DNA of 64,000 nucleotides from Ophthalmolycus amberensis (taxonomy: Eukaryota; Chordata; Actinopteri; Perciformes; Zoarcidae). A model generated the notes under the pieces. The model saw nothing but the letters and a program-made list of their open reading frames with translations. It was not told the DNA's origin and made no database searches. Positions within the stretch are counted from its first letter, which is position 1; every line of letters starts with the position of its first letter. Made by a program: the position numbers and the translations under genes. This document shows, piece after piece, positions 40,701-60,277 of the stretch. The stretch is taken from NCBI GenBank assembly GCA_024529925.1, contig JAFEUB010000774.1, positions 62,001-126,000 of the forward strand, read 5' to 3'.

Positions 40701-43063
40701 ACAATCTTATGAGGCTGTCATCTTTTTTTTTATAACGCAATGTTCAATCTCAGCAGGATGTTGCTATTTATAGATATTAAATGACAGTGTGACAGTGAGC
40801 AAGCAGACACAACATCAGGACCCAGAAACCAAAGCAGCTAAATGGAATTCAGCCATCATTCATTTAAATTTTAACACCTGTGTTTTACTTTGGCCGGTCA
40901 AACATGTCATCTATGAAAAAGGCCCTTTGCCTACTTGTTAATGAAGACATTCCTTAACTAATGACTGAGAGAAGAGTAACTCTTTCCCTCCAGGTTTTAA
41001 CAAAATCACAGTGTAAATGTATTCTTTGCAGGTGCCAAATCTGTCGATCTATTACATCTCACCTGCACTCCTGTGAACCACCAAACAGGTCTGTGCGGGG
41101 CTGGGGGAGCGACTGAAGTTGAAAACAAAGCGAAAACAGTACTTGTTCCTTCCAGTGTAAAACACAGAGCAGTTGAATTCTGTCTCGTTCTCTCCCTGGG
41201 TCAGCCAGTTGAAGGCCAACAGAGGTGAAGAGGGCTCCTCTGCTCCAAACCCCACCAGTGCTGTTTCACCTGCCTCCATCCCCGAGGAACCCGCAATCCC
41301 TCTCCCAACACCTGCATCCTTATACAGCAATACTTTCCCATTGACGTGAGCACAAGGTGGGGTTATCAGTTTAACAGTCATAGTCCCTTCACAACCAGTC
41401 CTGTAAGCGTTGGTATTTTCCACCAGCAGCTTATAGGAGAAGATGCGGGACAGGTAGAGCGGTCCAGAGCTCTTCACATCCTGTGCTGCGTGAGGAGATC
41501 GCAAAGCCACTTGTATGAAGTCTCTCTCTGTGAAGGGGAAGGCGCAGGACAGCTCAACACTCTGGGAACGGAGGGGTTTGATTGGGTGTCTCGTGCGGGC
41601 TTGGACCTTGTCGATGCTGATTCGCCCTATCTGGTTGTACTCCATGTAGCTGACTTCTAAGAAGAGAGCCGAGTCGGTGCCGCTGGAGCAAGCCTGAAAG
41701 TGTTCATTGGTGGATATCCCAACCTGGAGAGAGAGAGAGAGAGAGAAGAAGAGACAAATGGATCAATCTGGTCCTCATTAAACCTTAGTGTTTAAAGTTT
41801 GAGATCTTGTTTGTCTTGCCTGAAATGATCCTGAGTGGTTTCCGGCCCTGTCCACAGCGATGTGAAAGGTGGGCCACTGCACCTGCAGTTCTGAACTCCA
41901 CCACCAGGCAGTGCTCTCCGCGCTACCGTCGTGTGTGCCATTAGCACGAGAAACAGCAGTGATGCTGGTCTGCCTCAGCAGGAACCGGAAAGTTCCTGCA
42001 TACAGGAAGCAAGAACAGTTGAACTCCACCCTACCGGCCGATTGGCTGTTGGGGATAGTCCTGGTCAGAAGGGTGGTGTTGGTTTCCGTGTTGACCAGCG
42101 AAAGGCTCGTGTCGCGGATGGTGCTGCTGTTGGATTTTGTGCTGAAGTCCACAAATACACTGGCGTTGCTGAGGGCAACGTGGAAGGAGGGCCAGATATT
42201 GAGCCCTGCCAAAGCTACAGGGAAGGATGAAAAGGAGTCACATAAAGCAAAGAGAGAGACCATTTCACCTATTGTTCATGCATCGTGCACAAAAATCTGC
42301 TGCATTTTCTACATCTGCTTTTTTTGTCTTTGTTTGTCTTGATGTGACTTTGAAAAGCTGACTGTTACTGTGGCCATAGAGGTGTGTTTGTGACTCAGTT
42401 TTCTGCAGTGAGTCATTAACATGTTCTATAATTGATACAAATATCTGTTTAGGTGGACAATATGTTAAGTTGTAATGTTTGGGCTGTATGGTAGTAAAAT
42501 GGGAACATTTCCAGTTGACACACATTTTAGAAATCAATCTGGGAGAAATGTGTCACTTTTGACAACATAATAAGTGTGCATCATGATTTATGATACCAAA
42601 ATCCCATGCACAGTTATCTAACAACAAATGATAGGCCTATTGATATACGGTATTTCCCATGTCCAGGTGACATCCAGTTAAATTGCAATAGGCCTATCAG
42701 CATCCAGAGAAAAAGTCAAAATGTTGCCGCACAGTTGCACATTATTTTAAGAGCTATTGTGCCGTGTTGTGTGTAAATCCTGTTGTGAAAACCTCACATC
42801 CTCACAAAGCACAGAGGGTGTGGGAAGAGGAAGAGGCTGACCCGACATTACACCCTTCGTTCCTCTACCTTTTATTTCCCTCCAGGGTGTTAGAGCACAT
42901 TTAAGTTAACATGTGTTTGCTTGATCAAGTGAATAAACAAAAATCAATTATCCTGCCAGCCTTTTCAAACGTGCAGTCGTGTTATTAAGATTGTTGTTTG
43001 GGGAGACTCACCACATCCCATGAGTGCCAGCAGAAAGGGCAGCAGTGACACAGCCTGTGGCAT
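37791..43063 (-). CDS. thsd1: Thrombospondin type-1 domain-containing protein 1
   Basis: Seven coding exons on the minus strand join in frame to 950 aa (human 852): 43063-43012, 42214-41820, 41723-41063, 39868-39707, 39563-39167, 39067-38521, 38429-37791. A signal peptide (LLPFLLALMGC) precedes an ectodomain with HVALSNASVFVDF, as in human THSD1. A single TSP1 repeat follows from about residue 372 (WSVCSVSCGEGVRERVREC), then a transmembrane helix at about 446-470. The long cytoplasmic tail contains family motifs: SMHSPGGRKFSDE, LAQQQLKAMKKKGLKEAT, FRRTSSFND, RERSMTQ and the near-C-terminal LSEAEQRMLDLDL. THSD1 links endothelial cells to focal adhesions through talin and has been associated with intracranial aneurysm. 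Intron 2 uses a GC donor (CAG|GCAAGA). vps36 lies upstream on the same strand, the same neighbour as in human. Confidence 0.95.
40187..40227. repeat. Perfect 18-bp hairpin with 5-nt loop in thsd1 intron 3
   Basis: TAAAGTTAGTGCTGCCTA (40187-40204) and its exact inverse complement (40210-40227) flank the loop TACAT. A short (TA)n run follows. Confidence 0.9.
41726..41746. repeat. (GA)n microsatellite at thsd1 exon 3 acceptor
   Basis: On the transcribed minus strand this reads as a (CT)n tract directly before the acceptor of exon 3. Confidence 0.85.
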
Positions 43064-46000
43064 TCCGATGTCCGTGCCTCGGTTTTCTCCTTCAGCACAT
43101 GACCGTCCTCTTCCACCATCCCTGACCTCTACATAATCAGAGGCAAATCACAAAATAAACAAAAAACTAAGAATCCACAAGAAGGCAGCAGGCAACAACC
43201 AATAGTCGTTGTGGGCGTCATCAGACAGAATGAGGCTTGGAAGATGCAGTGCACTGATCTGAGGTAAAACAGGAAGGCTGGAACATAAAGCTCTGACCAT
43301 GAGTTGTTTGGGATTAACAGCGGAGACTCTTCCTTCCATCAGCAGACAAGCAGTCCATAACAAATATTTATGAAGGAGAGCCCAATCCTTGTTTGGTTGC
43401 TTGCAAAGTTTTCACTTGTTTCTCTGCTGTGTCCTTAGACAAACAAGAGACGTTCTGAGAAACAATTGTTCTGGCACCAGGCTGCTGCCTGTATTTCACA
43501 CTCCCATTCAAATCGTAGTTTTGGGGTTTGCTTTGCACATGCATGGACCAGATAAGAAGCATAGACTAATCACATAAGGTTGCATTTACTTAAATCATAC
43601 ATATTGCTACTTGAACGCATCGTGGCTGGGTCAAAAAGTTTGCCTAATATTTATTCTCAGGTGAAGAGTTTAATAGTAATCTCCTTTATACTTATCTCAA
43701 ATGTATCTGCCACCAAGAAGGCTGAATGTTGTTTATTTTGAAAATATTATAAATAATACATGATGAATATAATTTAACTGCGGATATGATTCTAAACCTG
43801 GGTTTTAACATAGGCTAGTGCTTAGACCTAAAGTTTAATATCTGGCACACAGCGTTCATAACCCTCATTGCTTTTCGCTGGAAATGGAGCTTTTGTACTC
43901 ACATTTGTTGTCGACTCAGCACAGCATAATTCACCTCCAATTTTCCAACACAGCAAATGACAACAGTCCCTCCACGTGCTGTTTTTTTTTCGATTGATAA
44001 TCTACTAATAATCACATGTCAGCGGGACCAGCGTCAAAGACCCAACTGAGTTCTCAAAAGGTGCGCGCGCCGGTGTTCAGAGCGCGTGAGAGATCCGCTC
44101 ACAGTCACGGTCAGCAGCAGGGCGGATTGAATATGATCCCCAACCGACTGTCTGTTTCTTCCCAAAAACGTACAGGCACAGTAAAGACAACGTAGGCGAC
44201 TGTGCAGCGGTAAACAAACCAATAAGCTATTTTATTTCAGAAAGAAATTCAGAGATAAATATGAATGGAAAACAAATAGAGCAATTTTTTATCCAACAAT
44301 CACCTTTTAGTAAGATGCGTGACCCGTTTCTCAAGTTTACTTTTTGACTGTTTTCACAGGAACATTATGCAAAATTAAGCTAAACTAGTTTGGAGGTGGT
44401 TCTTACTATTGTGTTCTGAACTTCTGGAATCAAATTGTTAGATATCAATTTCCAAAATATTGATTCTCAAGTAACACATGGAAAAACCCATGAAGCATGT
44501 TCACAATCAGGTTAATTTATACAAGAGGATTGTTGTTACAGGCAAGGGCCAAAAGCACAAATGAAAGACCCTTTCCTCTCCTGGCAGTTTACAAATTGCA
44601 TTATACTGTATGAAAGAAATACAGACACTGTTATAAAGATATTGTTGGCAGCTGGGTCATCAGAAAAACGGAGGAAAGTGACTACATGGAGAAATATGTG
44701 AGATCCAACAGATGGATCTATAATTCCCTTCACAGATAAAAACAAAATGTGTATGAAGATGTTGTAGTTCTAAAACGAATCTCATGATAAAGTCACATGG
44801 AAAATCAAGACAGGATAGCGTTGTGTATCTCAATCAGCCCAGGAGGCAGGGTAACATAATAAAACATTCTATTTAATTTAGTCATGACAGTAAACAGGAG
44901 AACTATTCATCACAAACAAACAATCAGATGACCCCCCCCCCCCCCCCCCCCCACATAAGATGACTGACAAGGTGTTCTTCTATTATCCATTGATGAAAGA
45001 AAACTGAGATTTGAGCAGATGACACTCGTCATGGATTCACTTAAAATGCACCATTGAGTGAATCCATATCAGCATGCAGGAACAGGACCTATTTTGTGTT
45101 GGTCAATTTTCACTAAAAGTTCTAAATGTCACGCATGAATCTCAAATCATTACGATCAGTCCTGCCTCAGTTTAACTCTTGAAGCAAATAGGTATATGAT
45201 ACATGGCAGGGTAATCTAATCAGCTGTAGCGCTGAGACCTTCACATTTCCTCAAGAGAGAGAGAGAGAGAGAGAGCGAGACAGCCAAAAACAGGAAGCGT
45301 CTCTGAAAATGAAACACCCTTTACTGTTCAGGTCAGTTCACAATGGGAACAAAGAACTGTTTATTCTGTGTGTGAGAAGCTCTAAGGACACACAGATTAG
45401 ACATTATTGTAACAATCTCAGCAGAAAGCATAACTTTTCGACCAGATTGGATTTATTACAATATGCTCCCATCTCACACATTCATTATTACTTATGCGGT
45501 TACCCTTTATATGAATTACTGAGTAGACATGGTAATGTGATTTTACAAGAGCATTTATAGGGTGCTTACCTTCCAGTCTGCCTTCAAAACAGTCACAACT
45601 GGCCTTTCTACAACATAACCTCTGCAATGAAAGGATTAATTGGCTGAATAATGACATTTGGCAACATGCCCTATTTTATTTCACTGTGAATTAAACTAAC
45701 AGCAGATCAGGCATTTTATTTTATCTTCCTTATCTTTTCTTGAATGTATTCTAGACAAAAGTTATTACATTCAAGGACAGTTTGACTTGAGAAGGAAAGA
45801 CATGAATCCCGTTTTCAAGGACAAGATGAAAGGTGAAGGTTTTTAAATTCATTGTAACTTGAACATCTGGGCATGTTCTCTCCCTCCTCAGAAGACGAGA
45901 CAGCATGACAAAGCTTCATTCCGTGTTCATTTATTACAGAAATGTACATTTCACTTTGGAAAACATGTAATCACTCGCTATGGGCCTTTCATAACAATCC

Positions 46001-46099
46001 ATACTTGTTTTGTAAAAAAGAAGTATACGCTTTGCGTCACAAGAAAGTGTGAAGAAAATGTTCACTGGATATCCCATTATATCAATTTTCCCAAACCTA
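43064..46099. other. Intergenic stretch between thsd1 start and vps36 end
   Basis: The part up to about 44200 probably contains the thsd1 promoter and non-coding 5' exon(s). A locally CpG-rich block (GCGCGCGCCGG region, about 44060-44090) is a candidate promoter. A (C)21 homopolymer lies at 44932-44952 and (GA)n at 45255-45279. Short open frames here have no recognisable homology. Confidence 0.4.
44932..44952. repeat. (C)21 homopolymer
   Basis: An uninterrupted run of cytosines in intergenic DNA. Confidence 0.9.
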
Positions 46100-46105
46100 T
46101 TTATT
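46100..46105 (-). terminator. Candidate poly(A) signal of vps36
   Basis: AATAAA on the minus strand, about 340 bases beyond the vps36 stop. Confidence 0.45.
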
Positions 46106-46440
46106 ACTAAATGCACACGATGATCACTCCATCAAGCAGAGCAGATCTGGGAACACTTTGCTGCACAGACAGTATTTGAGCAGTTTCTGGAAAAGTATCT
46201 CTTTGACAAACTTTCCAGACAGAGTCGAGCTCTCAGACCTAAAGAGAAGATAGCTGGCAGTGCCTAAGGTGGATTTGCAAAGATCTACCACAAACAGAAC
46301 ACCAACCGTTAAAAGACTGAATAGGTACATTGTGCAGCGGCACGCTCATGTAGTGGCAATGCATTAGTCTATCAGCAGAGACAGCGCTGCCCACTTGAAG
46401 TTATTTTTTTCCTTTTTCAGCAACAATGACTGTGAACAGG

Positions 46441-49400
46441 TCAAAAGCGGTTCGGGTAGAATCTCAAACCCTCAACAGAGTCATCTCTACACAGGTGGCC
46501 CACCTTCTCAGCCAGCAACAACCTGGAGACAGAGGAAGGAATAGAGAAGAGAAGAATAGCTAAATGACAAACAAAGACAACTGTGAATGTTACAACAACA
46601 TGGTGTAGTAAAACAGATCGCCTGTATCATCTGTACCGATGAGATTCACAACTTACCGTTCTTTAGAGAGAAGAACAGAGAGACCCAAGAGCTTTGCAAA
46701 CTCCTCTGCTGTCAAGGAGCCTTTGTCGGACACCTGTAGAAGAAAAAAAATATGACGAGACGTGGAATTAATTACAAACTTTGAACCGAAAGGCGACTGT
46801 GACTTAAGATATATAGCCAAGACAGCATGCCGTTTGATCCGTCTAAAGCGTGTCAATGTCAGTATGATGTTTGTAATGGTAAAGCTTACATTGTCCAGAG
46901 CTGAGGCTATCATTTCCTCTTCGCTGTGAGACTGCAGCTGGACCACCATCACACCACTGTCAAACACACGCAGCCTACACAGAGGACAAGATGGATGAAG
47001 GAAACAGTGTGTGTGTGTGTGTGTGTGTGAGAGTGTGTGTGTGTGAGAGAGTGTGTGAGTGAGAGGAATGATGTTTTATGAAGCTAATATAAGGAGCGCT
47101 GGCTGAAGAACAGCAACCAGTTTGCGGGTACTAGGACCAGCGTGTTGCTGGAAGTGACAGGAAATGACAGTCGCAGCGGTCTGGACAATACACTCCAACA
47201 ACAGGAAGTCAGACAGGAAGAGCCTGGCCTCTGGGATATAGTGTAGGCATCAACCCTGCACTCCACAACACAAAGCCTGATCTATACATATATGAATGTA
47301 TGAAAGAGGGCAGCGATAAATCAAACAATACAAAGACACAAACACAACTCACCTCAACGGGAGCTGCAACGACTCAAACATCTTGCAGGCGTTTACCAAA
47401 TCTTCTGGAGATAAAAGCTGAGCAAAGGGAAAGAAAAGTGACCTCTGTGCCTGACACCAAAGACCTTTGTGTGTAGTGAGAATGTATAGATAGAAAAGCT
47501 GTGTATTATTAGTTCAGCTCGAGTGAACATACGTGGGTATGCCCACTCAAGTACGACGTTCTGTGTTTCTGTGTGTGCGTCTGTGAGCATTACCTCCATC
47601 CCTCTGGCACGGTTGACGAGACAGTACACCTCAGTGAGAGCCATCATACCGCCACGCTCCTGAGAGAGAGCAAGAGTAATGGAGTCAGAAAGTGGAAACG
47701 AAGTAGATGACTAACATTAGAGTTTGATCTTAGATAGATGTAAATCACACCAACCTCCAGAGGAGCCTGTAGCATATCTCCCAGCTGCTTAGCTAGCTGC
47801 AAATGGTAATGTGTACCCGATCCATGTGTTTCTCTGGTCACGGGGTCAGCGATACCCATGCTCAGCAGGTAGGACTTAAACCGAATGGTCTATTATAAAG
47901 CAGAACAAAACTGTTAATAAAAAGCAAAACTACTTGGAAATGAAATTGTGGGTAATCACAACATCAGTTGTGTGAGTACTTTATGATTAGTTATTGCTAT
48001 ATGTACAGTAGTTTGAAGCCACGCCCTCTTGTTTCCATGTCTGATTAAGCTCAAGTTCCTACCTCATCTTCTGAAATGTCTCCCTGCTTGTCCTTGATCT
48101 TGTTGGCTATAGATCTGGACAGCTCCACCATCTCCTTGGCCTGTTATTTAAAGTAGACAATCACTCAGCAAATCCCACCGCATAGCCGTATATGAGCTTA
48201 ACACAGGTTTGATATCTATGGCTATGACGTTTGAACATGAGAAGGCTTCAAAAAGGGAAATAATTCTGTATTAAATCAACAACTACAGTAAAATATGAAC
48301 ATACAAAGGAAAGCATTCTTTACCTTCACCATCAGCTTACTGAGATCCTCAAAGGCCTGAAAAAAAGAGACTAAATGGGTAATTCAACAATTTTCACAAT
48401 TAAATAAACCACAAAAACTTCATGGCTACATATATAATTGAAATATCATTCCACAAAAGCCCCGCCCAAAACTGAACAGTCTCCCTAGCGCTACACCCAT
48501 AACATTCTTTTCATTTAGCGAAATATATGTCATTTTTATTTAATTTTATTGTATTCATATTCAATAAATATCAACTGAGGTTGCATAAACACATAACTTC
48601 ACGGATGCCTCACGAAAGTCACAGCGGCTGTGGTCAGCTTGATTTAATGTCAGTTACAATAAATTCCGATGGTGACAAGTTTTTGGCAGAAAAAAAAAAA
48701 AGAAGAAAGCTCTTGAACTAAACCACTCTGTATCCTCAGTTTGCTCACAGTCATTTCCATAAAAATATGGCTAAATAAACAACTTCATCTGGGAGCTTTG
48801 AGGAGACACATTTCTCGGTATTTCCGTATTTTTGCTCGACAGTACCTCAGAAATATTTTTGTCCGTTTCTTTCCTCTTCTCCTCTATCTTCCTCTCAATG
48901 CCAACAATCCCCACGGCGCGCGTTCTTCCTGCCTGCGTGACCACAAAGGAAAGAAAAACACACGTTCTGAAACACACACAGGCACTTTAAAAGAAGCCTG
49001 AACGGAAAGACAAACAGTGAGGAGGGAACAAATTGTGGTCAACTGCTGTTACGGTACATAAATCAATTCTAGTGACTCTGATTTCTTAGTGTTTATCAAA
49101 AATGGATGGAATCTCATTTAGAGACACATGACCTAATGCAAATGAAAGGACAGAGTTTAACGGCCCGACACAGAAGTTTATTTTTACTTTGGTGTGAGTG
49201 CTGCTGTGGGACACTATACTTAAATTGATGTCAATGCCAATTTCTACCAATGTTGAGCAATACGTGTCACTATTATATATTGGTGAATAAGGCAGAATAA
49301 GTTATGACTAGACCGATAATATAGACAAGCTCATAAATATGGAGACAACACTGCCATCCTGTGGTACATAAATTGAATTGATAGGCGTGTGATTCCCATG

Positions 49401-50747
49401 TACATCACCTAATAAAATGCGAAAGGCAGTTTGGCTTTTAAGAGTCTAACCGGATGAGAAGGAGCATCTGTTCAGCTTCTAACCTGAGAGCCGGTTCCTG
49501 TGGGGATGGGTTGTGAAGCGGGCGTATTCTCCCATCTCTTCCGAGTCATTTCTTCTGTTAGCCTCCTGTGAAACTGCAAGCAAAGGACACCACGTCAGTT
49601 CCCAGCAGTAAAGAGTCTCCCCTAAGAATGCTCATTAAGAGATGAAAAGGGTAAAGCAAAAAGCTCTTTTAACTACTTGTGTGAGTGGCACTACCTCAAT
49701 CTGCCCGTGTTCTTTGAAGGACAGCTTGATGAAGGAGTACTTGCTATGTTGGTAAGGACCTGGCTCCTTGTTGGCAGGTGCTGCGTGCAGGTGGATAACT
49801 ATTTTTGCACTACAGGATAAGAGATGCCAAGGGTTAATTCACCATTTACTTCTTTTAAATTAAAAATATTATCAACATTTAAAAAAAAATCCTCACTTAA
49901 GTTCCACTTACTATTTTTTCCCAGAGCTTTCAACTGCAGGGAGCTATGATATTCTCCCCAAATACAACTATCAGTTATCACGTGACCAAAGCTCCATACT
50001 TTATTCATGTTATTACAACGGCGCCCTCTTAACAACAAGAAGCATTTGCCAGCTCCAGGAAAAAAAGCTATTAAATGAACCCTGACCAAGGGTTTTGGGT
50101 CAAATTACACATTTAGGTATAAAAACACACTATTTTGTTGTTTGCTAATTTCTAAATGTAATTCTGAAAGCCTACTTCTCATTTCTGTTCATATTTCTGT
50201 GCCCAACACAAGATGTATTTACTGACACTCACCTCTTTCCTATTCCTGCAGCCTGCTCCTCAAAGAAGATGATCTGTGACAGGGGCATGGCTATGCAGCA
50301 TTCCTGCAAGTGACAAGAGAAATACAGAAGTCACACAAGAGAGACACACACAACATAACATATGAAAAGACAAATCTGTGAACAATGGCAACAACTCTCA
50401 CACGATCACTGCTGTCTTACATGGTTTTTAACGTCCCTCCAGATCAACCGATGGGTGCTCAACAAGGCGACTCCAACATCAAGCTTAGCCTGGTCCAATG
50501 ACAGCAGAGTACATGACGTTATTATGTTAATTAATCAAACCGTCAAAATCATTCAGCTGACGTTCTCTTAATAACATTGTTGCATGGAAGTTTTAGCTGC
50601 TGTATTGTTGTGTCAGGCCACAAACTTCGCAATCAGAAGACAAAACTATACCTTATCATCACCGTCATACAGTCTGACACCTCGTTGCTGGATCACTAAA
50701 GTTTCGTTTATTTCCAAGAGCCCATTCGACCATGAAAAGCAGTCCAT
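46441..50747 (-). CDS. vps36: Vacuolar protein-sorting-associated protein 36 (ESCRT-II subunit)
   Basis: Fourteen coding exons on the minus strand join in frame to 382 aa (human 386): 50747-50652, 50489-50421, 50303-50233, 49809-49695, 49573-49484, 48932-48846, 48356-48324, 48140-48063, 47889-47755, 47659-47594, 47417-47353, 46974-46890, 46733-46657, 46522-46441. The N-terminal GLUE domain is recognisable ([47 protein letters not shown]) and in this family binds phosphoinositides and ubiquitin. A helical linker ([20 protein letters not shown]) leads to the EAP45 winged-helix region ([62 protein letters not shown]). The C-terminus is [14 protein letters not shown]. With VPS22 and VPS25 it forms ESCRT-II, which sorts ubiquitinated cargo into multivesicular endosomes. 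The start lies head to head with proser1, 904 bases away. Confidence 0.97.
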
Positions 50748-51651
50748 TTTTACTATTACAAACAGACGATTATCGTTTATTATGCTGCTCTGCCGCCGAG
50801 ACCCATTTTTATGTTTACTTCCTGTACGCTGTTCAGAATTGCCCTAACTCTGCCTGCTTAAAAACACAAAAATAGAACACGAAAAATATATATAAATTAG
50901 AATAAATTGAATCGATAGTTATGTTGCCAATAAATCAAATGTTAGCATTATTGATACCACCAAACTAAATGTAATTCTGTTATATCTTCATACTTTGATA
51001 CATGGTGTCTTTTCTGACAGGCTGCCTTCTTTAGGGGTCCTTTTAGCTGTTGACGTTAATAGCGCCAGCTGTCAGGGGGAGCTAGCAAGACTGCTATATT
51101 TCCGAGCGCGTTATTTTAAAATTTGTAATGATTTATTTTTCATATTTTCCAGTCTTTATCGTAATTATCGCCAGCACTGGATTTAAACTAAACTTGAATG
51201 AATTTATGTCCCAAGAAATCCGCCTTTCCCAGTGTCTTTTTGTTGAGTTGTGCACAGAATTAAGGATTGCTGTAGCTGGCTAGCTTGTTGTTAGCTGCGG
51301 ACAAATCTGGTGCAGGCAGGATTTGCACTGCAGACACAGCTTCTGTTGTTTGGAAGTCATTGTTCACGGGCGGAAAGTTGTATTTGATATAAGGACTGTA
51401 AAGACCTTCATTACGAAACTAAAGGATACGGGTTTACTGCAAATATGCAATGCTTTGAATCATGCGTTTGCAGCATTATGAATTTAAATCAGTAACGTTG
51501 GATGGCAAGCATGGTATTCAGACTTTAAGTCGTCCGAATGCATTTGATCTCAAATCCATCTGCCGCATTGTAAAACGTATATTTACCAATTGCGTGGTAT
51601 AATAACTGTATTTATTGACCAAGAGGAGAACGTTTATTTAAATCAACAAAC
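50748..51651. promoter_or_regulatory. Divergent spacer between vps36 and proser1
   Basis: The two start codons face away from each other across about 900 bases, so the promoters and 5' leaders of both genes lie here, possibly as a shared bidirectional promoter. Composition is AT-rich apart from a short CpG-bearing part near 50780-50840. No TATA box in a convincing position was seen. Confidence 0.45.
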
Positions 51652-58242
<6,591 letters not shown>

Positions 58243-59306
58243 AACCCACAACACACTTTAAAACATTGATTACACTTACACGGCGATCCCTATCGTACAC
58301 CCCGCCCGACCCCTCAGCAGTTGTTGCGGTTTTTATTGTTTTTGTCTTGAACCCTGAAGAACACGGGACCGATTGGAGAGTTTCAATAATGTGTATGTTA
58401 CAGCCAGAATGACTTACTACTACTAGAAACACGATTGTGAAAACAGTTGAGTTAGTATGTGGGGGAGATGGCATATTTCCTATATTATTCATAGTGAACA
58501 GTTGTAAATATCAGTTGTTAGGTTTTACAAGTAGACCATGACTGGTTTAAATGCTAGCTGGACTTGCCTGTTTTTAATCGAGTTTATCAACACTTATTAG
58601 CGAATAATGAATTATAGAAATGAAATTGAAAAGTGTACATGATATCATGTAATGAATTGACAGTATCCTCATGTAGTGTTTCATGCAGTCACAGTGGAAA
58701 GGATGTATGATACTGATTGATTATTGAGTTATGACATGAATTATTTTGGTGGCTTATGTTGTGCTGTATGGCGCGGTCACATCTCGAGGTGGGAACATCA
58801 TATTTTTGCCGTGTCAGGGGTGGGAGTGTTGTACACAAAAACTTGCATTTGGCAGTTCCACTCATGTCTGTATGAGATTTCAGTGAACACACACTTGTGT
58901 CTGTCAGCAGTTTACCGTCATTCACATTGCGTATGTTTACACATTTCTTTTGACAGACGTCGCCCTGCTAGTGCTATAATTACAGTATTGACCAGATGTA
59001 CTGTATGCAGATGTTTCTGAGTACAAGCATAATGTTGATGGATATATGGACTTGAGATACAACATGTCTTTATTCTTCATCGTGAAAACTGTAATTTTAC
59101 CTCATTTACTGTGAACCTCAGTACACTCAGAGACAGTTGAGAGTAATAGACGAGCTGTTTGATTCCCTGTGTTGTTTTTTTGTATTTGCACCCGTTTTAT
59201 TAGTTTGTCAGTAAACTGCTGGTTGCTGTAGCTGTTTCTCTATTCTGTGCCACGGCAATCAGGAAAGCCATTGCTTTTAAAGATCATCACCTGTTTGTGA
59301 CTTTTT

Positions 59307-59312
59307 AATAAA
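59307..59312 (+). terminator. Poly(A) signal AATAAA of proser1
   Basis: AATAAA lies about 1.06 kb beyond the proser1 stop, giving a 3' UTR of 58243 to about 59330. From there to the stoml3 start (60278) no gene is seen. Confidence 0.6.
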
Positions 59313-60277
59313 ATATCAAATAAGGCCTATAACTCAGATTAATTGATATTGCACAGGGGCTAAAAAAAATGCTAATTGCTGTGGTAGAGGGACATATTTA
59401 GACATACTGTATTGTAGCAGTAAAGGTTCATGGTCAGAGAAAGACTTAATTAGTTAATTATTACGAAATGCTGCCTGTAAAGTGACCAAATAATGACCAG
59501 CACAAAGGCTGTGGTAAATGCATGCGTTAATTAATATGCAAATATTATATTTCCTGTTTTATTCAACCCTCGGTGTTTTAATAGTTTTACAGCCTATACT
59601 TACAGTTCATTTAGGGCTTTACGCGGTGCTTATCATGGTCATCTGCAATATTGCTCAACGCACAAGTGATGCCATCAGTCATGTGTTAATTAGTCATGAC
59701 AATCCAACACCCAGTCATGGGATCTCACTGGAGCATTTTTCCAGTTTTTTTCCATTGTAGCCATATGTTGGCTACAATGTTTTATCCCTAATATAATTGT
59801 ATTAATTGCGATACATTCATTTAGTTTCTATAATTTCAGTAAGTGATTTATATATATGTAATATATTAGATATAAGTTATTTCACCTGGCTATTCTTAAG
59901 GAAACCAGTGTTATTTATGCAACAAATGGGTAATAGTTCCTCATTCTAGTAGGAAGTGAAAAGAGGGAAAGTAGAACATTGCATAATTTGCTTCTGCTTC
60001 TGGGAAATGTCAATACATCACAATACATAAACATTATTTTCTCTGTTTAACTGGGTTGGTATTGTAAGGTTCACTATGCGGCACTGAGATTATCCAGTTA
60101 TCTATTAGCATCATGGTAATAATTGTACTTTGTTAACGATCAACTCAAGAGCAGGAGCCACACCTCTGAGCTGCGTTATAATCCGGCATTACAGCTTTAA
60201 AAGGCTGGGTGACTCCCACATATTCAGACACTTCAACTAACTCTCAACACACTTCCCCTCTCAGTTGTAACCAGCAG

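Noticed and set aside
45309..45560. 83-aa plus-strand frame in the thsd1-vps36 spacer
   Set aside because: AT-rich intergenic DNA with no recognisable domain or codon bias.
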